From Telluria mixta (lineage in GTDB: Bacteria > Pseudomonadota > Gammaproteobacteria > Burkholderiales > Burkholderiaceae_D), in the NCBI RefSeq assembly GCF_029223865.1, contig NZ_CP119520.1:5952001-6016000 (forward strand): a DNA stretch of 64,000 nucleotides, in the 5' to 3' direction. The translations under genes and the position numbers were made by a program. Shown piece after piece: positions 44,752 through 53,970 of the stretch. The notes below the pieces were generated by a model. The model did no database searches, was not told the DNA's origin, and was given only the letters and a program-made list of their open reading frames with translations. The first letter of the stretch is position 1, and each line of letters opens with the position of its first letter.

Positions 44752-45862
44752 GCCGCTGCGATGCCGGCGGGCAGGGCCGGCCCCTGCCACGCAGGCTCAA
44801 GCCAAGTAGCACGAGTCCAGTCAGCAGCATCGCATCGGTTCGCGGCTCAGGCACGTTCGACACGGCGTCAAGCAACAACGCCTGGCACGAACCCCGGTTG
44901 CAGCCATAAGCGGCAATCTGCTGCAGGTCATTGATGGCAAAGGCGGACTCGATCGTCCAGCCCGAAGCCGGGTCGACCAGGCTGTCCAGGTCGACCATCG
45001 CGCCATCCTCGTACAGAATCGCCCGGGTTTCCTTGTTGGCGACTTCCGACCAGCCGACGACCTGGCCGGTGCTGTTGATGTCGTAGGCGCCGCTCGATCC
45101 CTGGCCGGTGAGGGAGCCGAGGTCGGTCATCACGCCGGCGGCGTACACGAAGGCGTGATCGATATTGACTCCCGCGTTCGACCAGCCGACAACGATGCCG
45201 CTGTCGTTGATGGCCTGCGCGACGCTGAATGCGCCGGTGAGCGAGCCCAGATCCGTCATCACGCCGGAGGCATATGCGAAGGCGTGGAACTGGGGCAGGG
45301 GAGTGGCGCCTGCCAGCGATCCGCCAACCGCGACGCCGGCATTGTTGATGCCTTCGGCACGGCTGAACACGCCGTCGGGGAGGGTGCCGAGGCTGAGCAT
45401 GCCTGTGCCCGGCGAATACAGGAAAGCGTAGCTGCCGTCAGGGCCGTCGGCAACGCCGGCCACCTGGCCTTTGTTGTTGATGGCGGCAGCGCTGCTGTTG
45501 TTGCCACCCAGCGTGCCGATGTCGGTCATCGCGCCGTTGGCGTAGACGAACGCACGGGTATTATCGGCCGCGTCGGCGGACGCCCCGACGACGGCGCCCG
45601 CATCGTTGATGCCGCGCGCGCGGCTATATGTGCCACCAAGCGTGCCCAGGTCGACGAAGCGGGCGCCCGAGTAAAGAAAAGCGTGCGTCGTATCCCCAGC
45701 GGTGAAGGATCCGACGACCTGACCGCTGCTGTTGATGCCGGCCGCCATGCTTCCGGCCGGGCCGATAGGGGTCACAACGTATCGGATGTCGGCATGTGCC
45801 GCCAGGGGAGCGAGCAGGAGGATGAGGGACAGGACTGCCTGATGGGGGCGGCGAGCGAACAT
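44702..45862 (-). CDS. PEP-CTERM HAF-repeat exported protein, with an unusual C-terminal tail
   Basis: A 386-residue protein with a signal peptide (LSLILLLAPLAAHA-D) and a chain of HAF-type repeats. The repeating unit is V-M-T-D-L-G-S/T-L-x-G-x(6)-A-x-x-I-N-x(4)-V-V-G-x-S, at least six copies. A PEP-CTERM sorting signal follows: VPEP near residue 338, a hydrophobic helix LLTGLVLLGLSL and an Arg cluster RGRGR. Normally the protein ends there, but this frame runs on for 24 residues (PCPPASQRLNE...) into the 3' end of the convergent methyltransferase gene. Exosortase/archaeosortase-type processing (XrtA/EpsH) would remove the tail. The tail may be a result of stop-codon loss. Confidence 0.8.
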   Translation of the reverse strand: MFARRPHQAVLSLILLLAPLAAHADIRYVVTPIGPAGSMAAGINSSGQVVGSFTAGDTTHAFLYSGARFVDLGTLGGTYSRARGINDAGAVVGASADAADNTRAFVYANGAMTDIGTLGGNNSSAAAINNKGQVAGVADGPDGSYAFLYSPGTGMLSLGTLPDGVFSRAEGINNAGVAVGGSLAGATPLPQFHAFAYASGVMTDLGSLTGAFSVAQAINDSGIVVGWSNAGVNIDHAFVYAAGVMTDLGSLTGQGSSGAYDINSTGQVVGWSEVANKETRAILYEDGAMVDLDSLVDPASGWTIESAFAINDLQQIAAYGCNRGSCQALLLDAVSNVPEPRTDAMLLTGLVLLGLSLRGRGRPCPPASQRLNEMGIGEASSGSPGS

Positions 45863-46839
45863 GGGGGCTCCTTAAGCGCGATGAATGACGATATGATGGG
45901 AGCCTATTAGGTCTCGAATGAGGCGTTCATGCGATATGTCGTCGTGCGGGCGATTGATTGCGCCGAATCGCCAAATCGACATTAGGAAAAATAATGTCGA
46001 GTTCGGGTTTCGACGGCATGTCTACACGCCCGTCAGCGTAGCGACAGGCGGCGAGACTGGATGCCCTGCAAGCCGTCGAATCGCGCTCATCTTCGCAACG
46101 GGCGCTTGCCAGTTCCACCTGACCGTGGCAATGCACGGTGCCCGGAGCGCCGTCGGGCGTTGCGCTCGGCCCCGTAGTCCTGCCAGCCAGATTGCGCGCA
46201 TCTTTGCGCGGACTTCGGAAAAATTTTCCGCTGGATCGGCACCACACCGCCGGGAGCGGCCGCGCCTTCCTTGGCATGCTCCGCAAAGTCTCCAGGCAGG
46301 TCGAAGGCACGTGCCATCCTGCCTGCGGCCTTGCGCGCGGGGCATGATCCCGGCGGCGCGCCCGGCGAGGTTTCGAGCAGCGCTTCGTCCAGTTCCAGAT
46401 CGACGCACCTGGGCGCTGCTCATCCTTGCGGCGGGCGAACGCGGCGTCATCGGCGATCGTCAGGGGCGAATGCGCACCACGTCGACAGCAACCGGTCAGC
46501 TCTTTGAATGCCGCTAATCCGCATCCAAAAGTCCGCAGAGAAGCGCGGCAAAATCTTCAATCACGCCGAAAGTCCGGGCGTTGCGGTCCAGGGTGCAGAT
46601 CGTGCTGAAGCACGATGGAAGCCGGTGGCGGACGCTGGAAGCCATAGCGTCCTGATGCCGCCAAGGGGCGGATGTCGAGGAGGTAGATTCCACTCGGCGT
46701 TTGTACTGCCCGCGACGGCGGGGAGCCCCGGGGGCCGCCCGCAGAAACGCTATTTGACATAATATAGATTATGCGAAAATACAGCGACGCTGTAACGCGT
46801 CACGAAAATGGCCGTCCGTCTGCTGCAGACTAGCTCTCC
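45863..46839. other. Gene-poor, possibly degenerate region
   Basis: Almost 1 kb with no convincing gene. All frames that stay open are Arg/Pro/Ser-rich shadow-type translations. One minus-strand stretch around 46100-46410 reads like a broken protein (an FDLPGDFAEHAKEGAA segment) but is stopped on both sides and not recognisable. The region separates intact genes from a set of gene remnants. Confidence 0.5.
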
Positions 46840-46913
46840 GAAGTAAATCTTGGACATTCGAGAAGTAAATGTCTGACATTGGTCTCCTCGCACACAGGTC
46901 AAACATTTACTTC
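46840..46913. repeat. Repeats resembling IS21-family terminal sequences
   Basis: Three related 18-19-bp copies lie together. Two are direct at 22-bp period on the minus strand (46840-46858 and 46862-46880). The third is inverted (46896-46913). The arms GAAGTAAATGT at 46862 and ACATTTACTTC at 46903 are perfect complements. Multiple copies of a terminal motif are typical of IS21-like insertion-sequence ends, but no transposase or ATP-binding helper gene is present, so this would be a remnant. Confidence 0.45.
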
Positions 46914-46993
46914 GCATCCGGCCACCCCGAGAACTATGGCGATAGATCCGCACGTCCGGTGTTCAGTGTATGGCCCACGGATGACTCTACGCG

Positions 46994-47554
46994 ATGTCCT
47001 TGGGCCGGCACATGCATCCGGTGCAGTATGGAAGCTTGAACACGACGGGAAAACTTTTGCTAGCCCAAGGTACGGCGATCATTGTCGGGATCGGTCGGTT
47101 CGGGCAAATCGTCACTCGGATTTTGCGCGCCAGAGGTTACTTAACCGTCGTATTCGATGTGAACGTGGAGATGATCGACACCATGACGGCGCTGGGCGTG
47201 AAAGCGTTTTATGGAGACGGCGCGCGGCCGGATTTACTGGACGCTGCCGGACTGGCGAGTACACATTTGCTTGTGGTTGCCCTCGACGATCGCGAATGCA
47301 TACTTTCGATCGTCGTACGAGAAACCTTCGACAGCGCAGTCCGCGCTGGCCGCTACTCCCTGGAAGCCCTTGGCACCCCGTCGGACGATGCCGAGCAGCT
47401 GATAAAAGCCTTTGTTGACGCCGACCGGCAATCCATGCGCTCACTGGCTGAACTTCATGACCCAGATATTCCACCCAACAAAAATGCCGCCTATATGGCG
47501 ATGCTGAAGGAGCTGCGCAGCCAAGAAACGCGGAAACTCGATGAGGTAGCATGA
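46994..47554 (+). pseudogene. Kef-type potassium/proton antiporter remnant (TrkA-N domain only, internal deletion)
   Basis: A 186-residue open frame carrying the TrkA-N (NAD-binding) domain of KefB/KefC-type efflux systems: IIVGIGRFGQIVTRILRARG, VFDVNVEMID, KAFYGDGARPDLLDAAG and HLLVVALDDRE. The family's next stretch of about 30 residues is missing. The sequence jumps from ILSIV to VRETFDSAVRAGRYSLEALG, which belongs to the C-terminal part. All 12 membrane helices of the antiporter are absent. It is therefore both 5'-truncated and internally deleted. The frame stays open across the deletion (a multiple of three), so a short protein might still be made. Confidence 0.75.
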
Positions 47555-47594
47555 GTCTCATACAGGCAGAGGACAATGCGTCATAGGGAATACA

Positions 47595-47745
47595 ATGGAA
47601 CCGCTGAACACATACGACGCCATGTCGTCCACAAGTACGCCCTCCTCCACGTACGTGCGATGGTCCGAGCTTGAGGTTGTGCCCAGCCGCATGGACGACT
47701 TCAAGACGTTAGCCGAAGAGAACCTGCGGGACACCCGCCGCAACG
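47595..47745 (+). pseudogene. 5' fragment of an antibiotic-biosynthesis-monooxygenase (ABM) gene
   Basis: The frame from ATG 47595 encodes about 48 residues, of which TYVRWSELEVVPSRMDDFKTLAEENLRDTRR aligns by eye to the start of the ABM domain in the complete gene at 58203 (YVRLAELEIDPAQMEQFDAAI). The homology stops at the truncated pntB gene on the other strand. The 3' two-thirds, including the residues of the active barrel, are gone. It is a non-functional stub left by a deletion. Confidence 0.65.
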
Positions 47746-47746
47746 A

Positions 47747-48469
47747 CTACGGCATGACGACGGGCATGTCCGCGCCGCCGATCGGGATGATGATCAACAC
47801 GCCCAGCACGAACGACAGCACGGCCATGATGATGTACGGAGTCCATGCCGGCGCGGTGCCGTCGGCGAAACAGAACACGAGGCCCAGGCCGACGATGGCG
47901 AGGGCGACTATCAGGTTGATCATGTGCTGGCCCGGGTAGCGCACGGGCGCGCCCTGGAACAGCCGGAATTTATATTTGCCGGCCAGCTTGCCGAATGCGA
48001 TCACGGAACCGGAGAACGTGACGGCGCCGACGAACGTGCCGATGAACAGTTCAAGGCGGTTGCCGAACGGGAGCCCTTCCTCGCGCGCGGCGATATTGAA
48101 AGCCCACGGCTCGGACACGGCCGCGATGGCGATGCACACGGCCGCGAGGCCGATCAGCGAGTGCATGGCGGCGACCAGTTCCGGCATCTTGGTCATCTCG
48201 ACGCGCTTCGCCGCAATGGCACCGATGGCGCCGCCGACGACCACGCCGAGCAGCACGAGGCCAAAGCCCATGCCGCCCGTCTGCATCTGCTCCTTCAACT
48301 TGAACATCAGGGCAATGGTCGTGATGACGGCGATGCCCATGCCCGTCATGCCGAACGCGTTGCCCATGCGCGCGGTCGACGGCGAGGACAGGCCCTTCAA
48401 GGCCTGGATGAAGCACACGGACGCCACGAGGTACAGCAGCGTCACGACGTTCATGCTGATCATGTTCAT
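47747..48469 (-). pseudogene. pntB: Truncated NAD(P) transhydrogenase subunit beta (PntB)
   Basis: A 240-residue frame containing only the membrane half (domain II) of PntB: about eight helices, KGLSSPSTARMGNAFGMTGMGIAVITTIALM, MPELVAAMHSLIGLAAV and FSGSVIAFGKLAGKYKFR. Normal PntB (about 460 residues) continues with domain III that binds NADP(H). Here it ends within GGADMPVV, two codons before the stop. That is where the family sequence would continue ISLLNSYSG. The NADP(H) domain is missing entirely, so transhydrogenation should be lost. ATG at 48469 with AAGGAGG overlaps the upstream gene by four bases (ATGA). Confidence 0.85.
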
Positions 48470-48813
48470 GCGGCCTCCTTCGCGACGCCGACGGCATCCC
48501 CGGCGGCCGGCGCCGGCTTCGCTTTCGGTTCCTTCTTCTTGAACATCTCCAGCATCCGCTGGGTGACGAGGAAGCCGCCGAACACGTTGACGGCCGCAAG
48601 CGCGACGGCGATGGTGCCGGCGATTTGTCCCGTCAGGCCTTCCGTCAGGCCGGCCGCCAGCATGGCGCCGACGATGATGATGGCGGAGACGGCGTTCGTC
48701 ACCGCCATCAGCGGCGTGTGCAGCGCGGGCGTGACGGTCCACACGACGTGGTAGCCGACGTAGATCGCCAGCACGAAAATGATCAGGTTGATGATGGTAT
48801 GGCTGATTTCCAT
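48466..48813 (-). CDS. NAD(P) transhydrogenase subunit alpha, C-terminal membrane part (PntA2)
   Basis: A 115-residue membrane protein with three helices ([17 protein letters not shown]..., [45 protein letters not shown]) and a polar tail rich in Lys/Pro/Ala. It corresponds to the C-terminal domain II of a three-gene Pnt system (PntAA-PntAB-PntB). It is intact and follows pntA after 16 bases. Without a complete PntB the complex should not assemble an active proton pump. Confidence 0.88.
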   Translation of the reverse strand: MEISHTIINLIIFVLAIYVGYHVVWTVTPALHTPLMAVTNAVSAIIIVGAMLAAGLTEGLTGQIAGTIAVALAAVNVFGGFLVTQRMLEMFKKKEPKAKPAPAAGDAVGVAKEAA

Positions 48814-48829
48814 GTTTGTCTCCTTTGGT

Positions 48830-49948
48830 CTAAGCCGCTTTGCGCAGTGCGTCGCCGTCGATGGCGACGAGGGTCGCGCGCACGATCTCGTCCTCGCGGT
48901 CGATGACGAGCTTCCCGTCGTTGTCGATCACGAGTTTCAAAAAGTCCAGCACGTTGCGGGCGTACAGGGCCGACGCGTCGGCCGCCACGAGCGCCGGCAG
49001 GTTCGGTTCGCCGATGATCGTCACGCCATGCTTGATCACCGTCTTGCCCAGCTCCGTCAGCGGGCAGTTGCCGCCCTGCTCGATGGCCATGTCGACGATC
49101 ACGGAGCCCGGTTTCATGGCGCGCACCGTCTCTTCCGAGATCAGAACGGGCGCCTTGCGGCCGGGGATCAGCGCGGTCGTGATGACGATGTCCGCGAGCT
49201 TCGCGCGCTCGTGCACGAGTTCCGCCTGGCGCCGCATCCAGTCCGCGGGCATCGGGCGGGCGTAGCCGCCCACGCCTTTGGCGATCTCGCGTTCCTCGTC
49301 CGTGAGGAACGGCACGTCGATGAACTTCGCGCCCAGCGATTCCACCTGTTCCTTCACGGGAGGCCGCACGTCGGACGCCTCGATGACGGCGCCCAGGCGC
49401 TTGGCGGTCGCGATGGCCTGCAGGCCGGCGACGCCCACACCCATGATCAGCACGCGCGCCGCTTTCACGGTACCGGCGGCCGTCATCAGCATCGGCATGA
49501 AGCGCTGGTAAGCATTCGCCGCCATGATCACGGCCTTGTAGCCGGCGATGTTGGCCTGCGACGACAGCACGTCCATCGATTGCGCGCGCGTGATGCGGGG
49601 CGCGGCCTCGAGCGCGAACGCGGTGATCTGCTGCTGCGCCAGCGCGGCGAGGTTGTCGGTATCGAACGGATTGAGCATGCCGACAAGCACGGTGTTCGGC
49701 TTCATCAGCGACCGCTCGGCCGCGTCGGGTGCCCGCACCTTGAGCACCAGGTCGGCACCGAAGGCATCGGCAGCGGTACCGATGATGGCGCCGGCGGCCA
49801 CGTACGCCTCGTCGACGACCGATGCATGCAGACCAGCGTTGTGTTCCACAACAATCTGATGTTTCGTCGCCAGCTTTTTGACAGTCTCTGGCGTTGCTGC
49901 GACGCGGGTCTCCCCCAACCTTGTTTCGGCCGGTATCCCTATTCTCAT
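48830..49948 (-). CDS. pntA: NAD(P) transhydrogenase subunit alpha, NAD-binding part (PntAA)
   Basis: A 372-residue soluble domain I protein: [23 protein letters not shown] at the start, [13 protein letters not shown], the NAD-binding [30 protein letters not shown] and the [14 protein letters not shown] block. It normally takes a hydride from NADH and passes it to domain III of PntB. It is intact here, but its partner PntB lost that domain, so only NAD binding remains. It is the first gene of the three-gene operon. Confidence 0.92.
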   Translation of the reverse strand: MRIGIPAETRLGETRVAATPETVKKLATKHQIVVEHNAGLHASVVDEAYVAAGAIIGTAADAFGADLVLKVRAPDAAERSLMKPNTVLVGMLNPFDTDNLAALAQQQITAFALEAAPRITRAQSMDVLSSQANIAGYKAVIMAANAYQRFMPMLMTAAGTVKAARVLIMGVGVAGLQAIATAKRLGAVIEASDVRPPVKEQVESLGAKFIDVPFLTDEEREIAKGVGGYARPMPADWMRRQAELVHERAKLADIVITTALIPGRKAPVLISEETVRAMKPGSVIVDMAIEQGGNCPLTELGKTVIKHGVTIIGEPNLPALVAADASALYARNVLDFLKLVIDNDGKLVIDREDEIVRATLVAIDGDALRKAA

Positions 49949-50296
49949 GACTCCTCCTGGATTGATAAACTCCGAACCTCTTGCGTTTTATCTGGCTTCA
50001 TCAGCAAGTGTCGTGCCAAGGCTTGTTTTTGCCAGCGCGCCGGGCGAGTAGCTTCTACCAGGCTGCGGGTTCGTCTGTCTCCAGGGAGTGCGCAAAGGTC
50101 CGTGCCGCGGACATGTGCGCAATATGAACGGCGAATGTATCAGGAAGAGACACATGAGTTGCCGGGATACCGCAGGGGGGGGCACCGGCTCATCGTCCGG
50201 AGGGACCGTTAAACCTCCCGGTGAGGGAATTTCCGCCGCTGACAGGCGGATCTCCCGTCAGCTGCAATAATCCATCCGTGCGTTTGGCACGTTACG
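49949..50296. other. Intergenic region between the pnt operon and the aldehyde-oxidoreductase genes
   Basis: About 350 bases. It should hold the promoter of pntA, transcribed on the minus strand, and downstream sequence of the FAD-subunit gene. There are short hairpins (GTCCG / CGGAC near 50098) but no U-tract terminator, no RNA gene and no supported ORF. Confidence 0.4.
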
Positions 50297-51250
50297 TCAG
50301 CTCGTACGTGCGGACACCAGTATTGCACTGAGCGTACGCTCGACAAGCGGGACCTTGAATGCGTTGTCGCTGGTCGTCCGCGCATTTGCAAGCAACTGAT
50401 CCGTGACTGCCTTGCCGCCCCGTTGCATGACCTGCTCCGCCGCCAGGACACGCCATGGCCGATGCGCGACACCCCCCAGCGCGACGCGGCCCGTACCATC
50501 CCGCTGCACCACCGCAGCGACCGACACCAGGGCAAACGCATACGAGGCGCGGTCACGAACCTTATGATAAAAGTGCTTGCCGCCGAGCGGCCGCGGAAGC
50601 GTGACCGCGGTGATGAGCTCACCTGCCGCAAGCGTGGTTTCGATATGCGGCGTGTTTCCTGGCAGGCGATAGAAGTCGGCGATCGGGATCACGCGGGTGC
50701 TACCATTCGGACGCACCGTCTCGACTTTCCCATCCAGCAGTTGCATCGCCACCGCCATGTCACTCGGATGGGTGGCGATACAGGCGTCGCTCTGACCGAC
50801 GATCGCGTGACCACGGGTATAGCCGCCGATGGCCGAGCAACCCGTGCCCGGTTCGCGCTTGTTGCAAGCCTGGTTGGTGTCGTAGAAATAGGGACAGCGT
50901 GTACGCTGCAGCAGATTGCCGGCTGTCGTTGCCTTGTTGCGCAACTGGCCGGAGGCACCGGCCAGAAGCGCGCGCGACAGCACTGCATAGTCGCGACGTA
51001 CACGCGCATCCGCCGCCAGATCGGTATTACGCACGAGCGCGCCGATGCGCAGGCTGCCGTCGGGTGTTGCTTCGATCTTGTCCAGGCCTAGGCCATTCAC
51101 GTCGACCAGGTGCGGTGGTGTCTCGATCTCGAGTTTCATCAGGTCGAGCAAGTTCGTACCTCCAGCGATGAAGCGGGCGCCCGGTACTTTGGCTAAGGCA
51201 GCGGCTGCTTCGGCTGGAGAACCCGCGCGTTGATAAGTAAATGCCCTCAT
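50297..51250 (-). CDS. FAD-binding subunit of aldehyde/xanthine oxidoreductase (PaoB/YagS-like)
   Basis: A 317-residue FAD subunit. The PaoB-type 4Fe-4S insert is visible ([25 protein letters not shown]), a feature that separates YagS/PaoB from ordinary CoxM/XdhB proteins. FAD-binding elements are [15 protein letters not shown] at the N-terminus and the later [16 protein letters not shown]. It transfers electrons between the 2Fe-2S subunit and the acceptor. It overlaps the 2Fe-2S gene by four bases (ATGA). The molybdenum subunit lies 4 kb away. Confidence 0.88.
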   Translation of the reverse strand: MRAFTYQRAGSPAEAAAALAKVPGARFIAGGTNLLDLMKLEIETPPHLVDVNGLGLDKIEATPDGSLRIGALVRNTDLAADARVRRDYAVLSRALLAGASGQLRNKATTAGNLLQRTRCPYFYDTNQACNKREPGTGCSAIGGYTRGHAIVGQSDACIATHPSDMAVAMQLLDGKVETVRPNGSTRVIPIADFYRLPGNTPHIETTLAAGELITAVTLPRPLGGKHFYHKVRDRASYAFALVSVAAVVQRDGTGRVALGGVAHRPWRVLAAEQVMQRGGKAVTDQLLANARTTSDNAFKVPLVERTLSAILVSARTS

Positions 51251-51897
51251 GCCTTGCCTCCGGCGACTTCGGTGATCGCGTCGATGATGTTCGAATAGGC
51301 ACCGCAGCGGCAGATATTTCCGCTCATGCGTTCGCGCAGTTCGTCGGCAGACAGCATCGGCTTCGCGGTCAGGTCGGCGGTTACATGACTTGGAACGCCA
51401 CGTCGGATCTCATCCAGCACTGCGACCGAGGAACATATCTGGCCCGGCGTACAGTAACCACACTGGTACCCGTCGTGCTTGACGAAGGCAGCCTGCATCG
51501 GGTGCAGCTTGTCTGGTGTACCTAACCCCTCGATCGTGGTGATATCGTCGCCCTCGTGCATGATGGCAAGGCTAAGGCAGGAATTGATCCGACGGCCGTT
51601 GATGATGACAGTGCAGGCCCCGCATTGCCCCTGGTCGCAGCCTTTCTTGGTGCCGGTCAGATGCAGGTGCTCGCGCAACATGTCGAGCACCGTTGTGCGG
51701 GTGTCGAGGTCAAGTTCATGTCCCTGCCCGTTGACGCGCAGCGCGACCTTGGACGTGACCGGCGCCGGCGTGGTTTGAGGTGCTGCGGCGCTTTGCGCTC
51801 GCGGCTGATCGGCAGCCAAGGATGGCAGCGCCGCCGCGGTGGCGGACAGTGCGCCACCGATCAGGAGGCCGCGCCGTGTTTCGTTGATGTCTTTCAT
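51247..51897 (-). CDS. 2Fe-2S subunit of aldehyde/xanthine oxidoreductase, Tat signal (PaoA/YagT-like)
   Basis: A 216-residue subunit with two [2Fe-2S] clusters: [12 protein letters not shown] and [12 protein letters not shown] for the plant-type cluster, and [14 protein letters not shown] with [12 protein letters not shown] for the second. The N-terminus carries a twin-arginine signal ([20 protein letters not shown]), so the folded enzyme would be exported with its partners, as in E. coli PaoABC. The ATG at 51897 is chosen because it gives this signal; longer frames run on with no signal. It is coupled to the FAD-subunit gene. Confidence 0.9.
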   Translation of the reverse strand: MKDINETRRGLLIGGALSATAAALPSLAADQPRAQSAAAPQTTPAPVTSKVALRVNGQGHELDLDTRTTVLDMLREHLHLTGTKKGCDQGQCGACTVIINGRRINSCLSLAIMHEGDDITTIEGLGTPDKLHPMQAAFVKHDGYQCGYCTPGQICSSVAVLDEIRRGVPSHVTADLTAKPMLSADELRERMSGNICRCGAYSNIIDAITEVAGGKA

Positions 51898-51901
51898 TTG
51901 G

Positions 51902-52336
51902 TCATATTCCTGTGTGGTCGTGTGCGGACGAGTCCACCACTGCGCCGAGATAGTCGTCGTCCGTAACCTTTTCCATCCACACGACGTTAACACCGTCCAG
52001 TGCCTCCTGGATCACGATGTGGGTCATCGACGTCGTTGCGGTTGCACCATGCCAGTGTTTGTGTCCGGGCGGGCACCAGATCACATCGCCGGCGCGAATC
52101 TCAACTTTCGGTTCGCCCTCGCACTGGGTCCAGCCGCACCCGGCGGTCACGATCAATGTTTGACCCAGCGGATGGGTATGCCAAGCAGAACGTGCGCCCG
52201 GCTCGAACGTCACGCTCGCCACCGAGACCCGCGCCGGCGGAGGCGGCGCGTTCAACGGGTCGATACGGACAGTGCCGGTGAAATATTGCTCAGGGCCTCG
52301 CGTCGAGGGCTGTGAGCCCACGCGTTTCAGTTCCAT
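51902..52336 (-). CDS. Cupin-domain protein
   Basis: A 144-residue single-domain cupin without signal peptide. The cupin-1 motif is [17 protein letters not shown] (His metal ligands H and H plus a Glu/Gln position) and the second motif is WCPPGHKHWHGATAT. It closely parallels the secreted cupin at 53198 ([28 protein letters not shown]), so the pair arose by duplication. It sits immediately upstream of the 2Fe-2S subunit (4-base gap). Function in this setting is unknown. Related cupin/CMD pairs occur in small catabolic operons. Confidence 0.75.
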   Translation of the reverse strand: MELKRVGSQPSTRGPEQYFTGTVRIDPLNAPPPPARVSVASVTFEPGARSAWHTHPLGQTLIVTAGCGWTQCEGEPKVEIRAGDVIWCPPGHKHWHGATATTSMTHIVIQEALDGVNVVWMEKVTDDDYLGAVVDSSAHDHTGI

Positions 52337-52380
52337 GTCGTTTCCTTTACAGGTTCGAGGCGCCACGGCCTCATGTCTGC

Positions 52381-53217
52381 TTACTTTTCGGCGGCGCCTG
52401 ATCGCTTGGCAAAGACGTCCTTGAAGACTGGCATGGCGGAGAACACATTCGGCCACCCGGCATAGAACGCCAGCTGGGTCAGCAGCTCGCCTGCCTCCTC
52501 CTGGGTCAAGCCGTTATCCATCGCGCGGTTGAGGTGGTAAGTGATCTGGGCCGTCTGGCCCGACGCAACCAGCGCGCTCACGGTGACCATGCTACGGTCG
52601 CGCGGGGCCAGGGCGGGACGCAGCCAGAGATCGCGGAACAACGCGTCGGTCGTGTACTGGACGACGCCCGGTGCGACCTTGCCGAAGTTTTCTTCGACTG
52701 TCGCGGCGCGCCTGTTTTCGGCATCCTTATCGAGCGGAAGCTGCTCGACCTTGGCCTGAGGTAGCTGATCGGCCTTGATGTGCCGCGCGGCGAACACGGG
52801 CTTTGCGGCGTCCACGGCCGCCGTGGCGTTCGGCCAACCAGAGTAGAACGCGAGGTGCGTGATGATCTCGGCGATTTCGCCTGGCTTGACGCCGGCGTCA
52901 AGCGCACGGTTCAGGTAGAACGGCAGATCCAGCGGCTGGTTCCTTGCGATCAGAACCGCGACCGTGACGATGCCGCGGTCGCGCGGCGACAGGCCAGGAC
53001 GCTTCCAGACGTCTCCGAGCAACAGGTTCTGGGTGTAATGCTCCAATGCGGGTGCAACCATTTGACTCTCCTTTACAGATCGAGATGTGTCGGGGACCGA
53101 CTTGCGCGCCTGGGCAAGCGCGTCGTTCGCCAGGCCGAACATGAATACGACGCACAACAGAGCGGCGACGGCGAAAGAGTTCCCCGATGTCGCGAACTTA
53201 TTTGGCGTATTGTTCAT
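52381..53217 (-). CDS. Carboxymuconolactone decarboxylase (CMD)-family protein, two domains, secreted
   Basis: A 278-residue protein with a signal peptide ([25 protein letters not shown]) and two AhpD/CMD-like helical domains. Domain 1 covers about residues 40-150 ([39 protein letters not shown]) and domain 2 about 165-275 ([37 protein letters not shown]). The typical Cys pair of AhpD is not present, so it is closer to the decarboxylase/hydrolase-type members. The start at 53217 overlaps the upstream cupin by 20 bases. It is closely related to the unsecreted copy at 58641. Confidence 0.78.
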   Translation of the reverse strand: MNNTPNKFATSGNSFAVAALLCVVFMFGLANDALAQARKSVPDTSRSVKESQMVAPALEHYTQNLLLGDVWKRPGLSPRDRGIVTVAVLIARNQPLDLPFYLNRALDAGVKPGEIAEIITHLAFYSGWPNATAAVDAAKPVFAARHIKADQLPQAKVEQLPLDKDAENRRAATVEENFGKVAPGVVQYTTDALFRDLWLRPALAPRDRSMVTVSALVASGQTAQITYHLNRAMDNGLTQEEAGELLTQLAFYAGWPNVFSAMPVFKDVFAKRSGAAEK

Positions 53218-53674
53218 CGCTGACCTTTTCGAGCCACTCGACGTTCTTGCCGCCTGCGTCATCCTGAACGGCGATGTGAGTGACGGCGGTGGTCGGTGCG
53301 GCGCCGTGCCAATGCTTGACGCCAGGCGGTGTCCAGACAACGTCGCCCGCGCGGATTTCCTGAATGCGCCCGCCCCACTGCTGCACGCGTCCCACACCGG
53401 AGGTAACGATCAATACCTGCCCGGCAGGATGAGTATGCCAAGCTGATCGGGCGCCCGGCTCGAACGTCACGGCGCCGCCGGATGTGGTCGAAGGCGAATG
53501 CGCGGCAAACAACGGATCGACGCGTACGCTCCCGGTAAAGTTCTGTTCGGGTCCCTTGACGGAGGCCTGAGTCCCTGCACGCGTGATCACCATCTCCTGG
53601 GCAGCACTGCCGGTCTGGGCGAATGCTGTAGCGCCAAGCGCAAGCGACAGGAGTATCGCGACGACTGATTTCAT
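53198..53674 (-). CDS. Cupin-domain protein, secreted
   Basis: A 158-residue cupin with a signal peptide ([21 protein letters not shown]). The metal motif is [23 protein letters not shown], and [20 protein letters not shown] is the second part. AGAGGAA stands 6 bases before the ATG at 53674. Its C-terminus overlaps the CMD gene by 20 bases. Together with the CMD protein it would act in the periplasm. The substrate is unknown. Confidence 0.8.
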   Translation of the reverse strand: MKSVVAILLSLALGATAFAQTGSAAQEMVITRAGTQASVKGPEQNFTGSVRVDPLFAAHSPSTTSGGAVTFEPGARSAWHTHPAGQVLIVTSGVGRVQQWGGRIQEIRAGDVVWTPPGVKHWHGAAPTTAVTHIAVQDDAGGKNVEWLEKVSDEQYAK

Positions 53675-53769
53675 AAATTCCTCTTTTCCAATCCATCGCT
53701 GAATTCTCGGCGCCGCACAGGCCGCCGGATTGTTCATGCCAATATAACTTTGGCGACCCGGACCCAATA

Positions 53770-53809
53770 GAGCGTTTCGTTCAATGGCGTTATGAAACGC
53801 TCTCATGAA
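53770..53809. promoter_or_regulatory. Regulatory inverted repeats between divergent cupin and lysR genes
   Basis: A 9-bp inverted repeat (GAGCGTTTC at 53770, GAAACGCTC at 53794) has a 15-bp spacer. The motif TTATGAAA-N5-TCATGA lies at 53791-53809 and has the same half-sites and spacing as the site at 57222 upstream of the molybdenum-subunit gene. These are candidate binding sites for the LysR regulator encoded at 53971. Confidence 0.6.
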
Positions 53810-53970
53810 TAAGGGCCTCCAACCCGCTCAAGTTACTTATGAAGCGACACCGCCACCTTCACGGCTGGCGCTCTTGTCACGAAAAACACGTGCGACATGG
53901 ACGAGCTATCATTGCGCGGTTACCCGCGGCCGAGCGTACGCCATGCCGGCCCTTTCCTCAGGATCCAACA

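Noticed and set aside
44756-44790. GC-rich hairpin (GCCGGC arms) after the methyltransferase stop
   Set aside because: It lies inside the 3' end of the PEP-CTERM gene and has no T-run; it could be coding composition only.
45918-46517. A 199-codon open frame in the gene-poor region
   Set aside because: Composition is Arg/Ser/Ala-rich, no ribosome site fits and other frames are equally open; it looks like non-coding GC-rich DNA.
46879-47418. A 179-codon frame overlapping the kef remnant
   Set aside because: The recognisable TrkA-N sequence is in another frame, so this one is a shadow.
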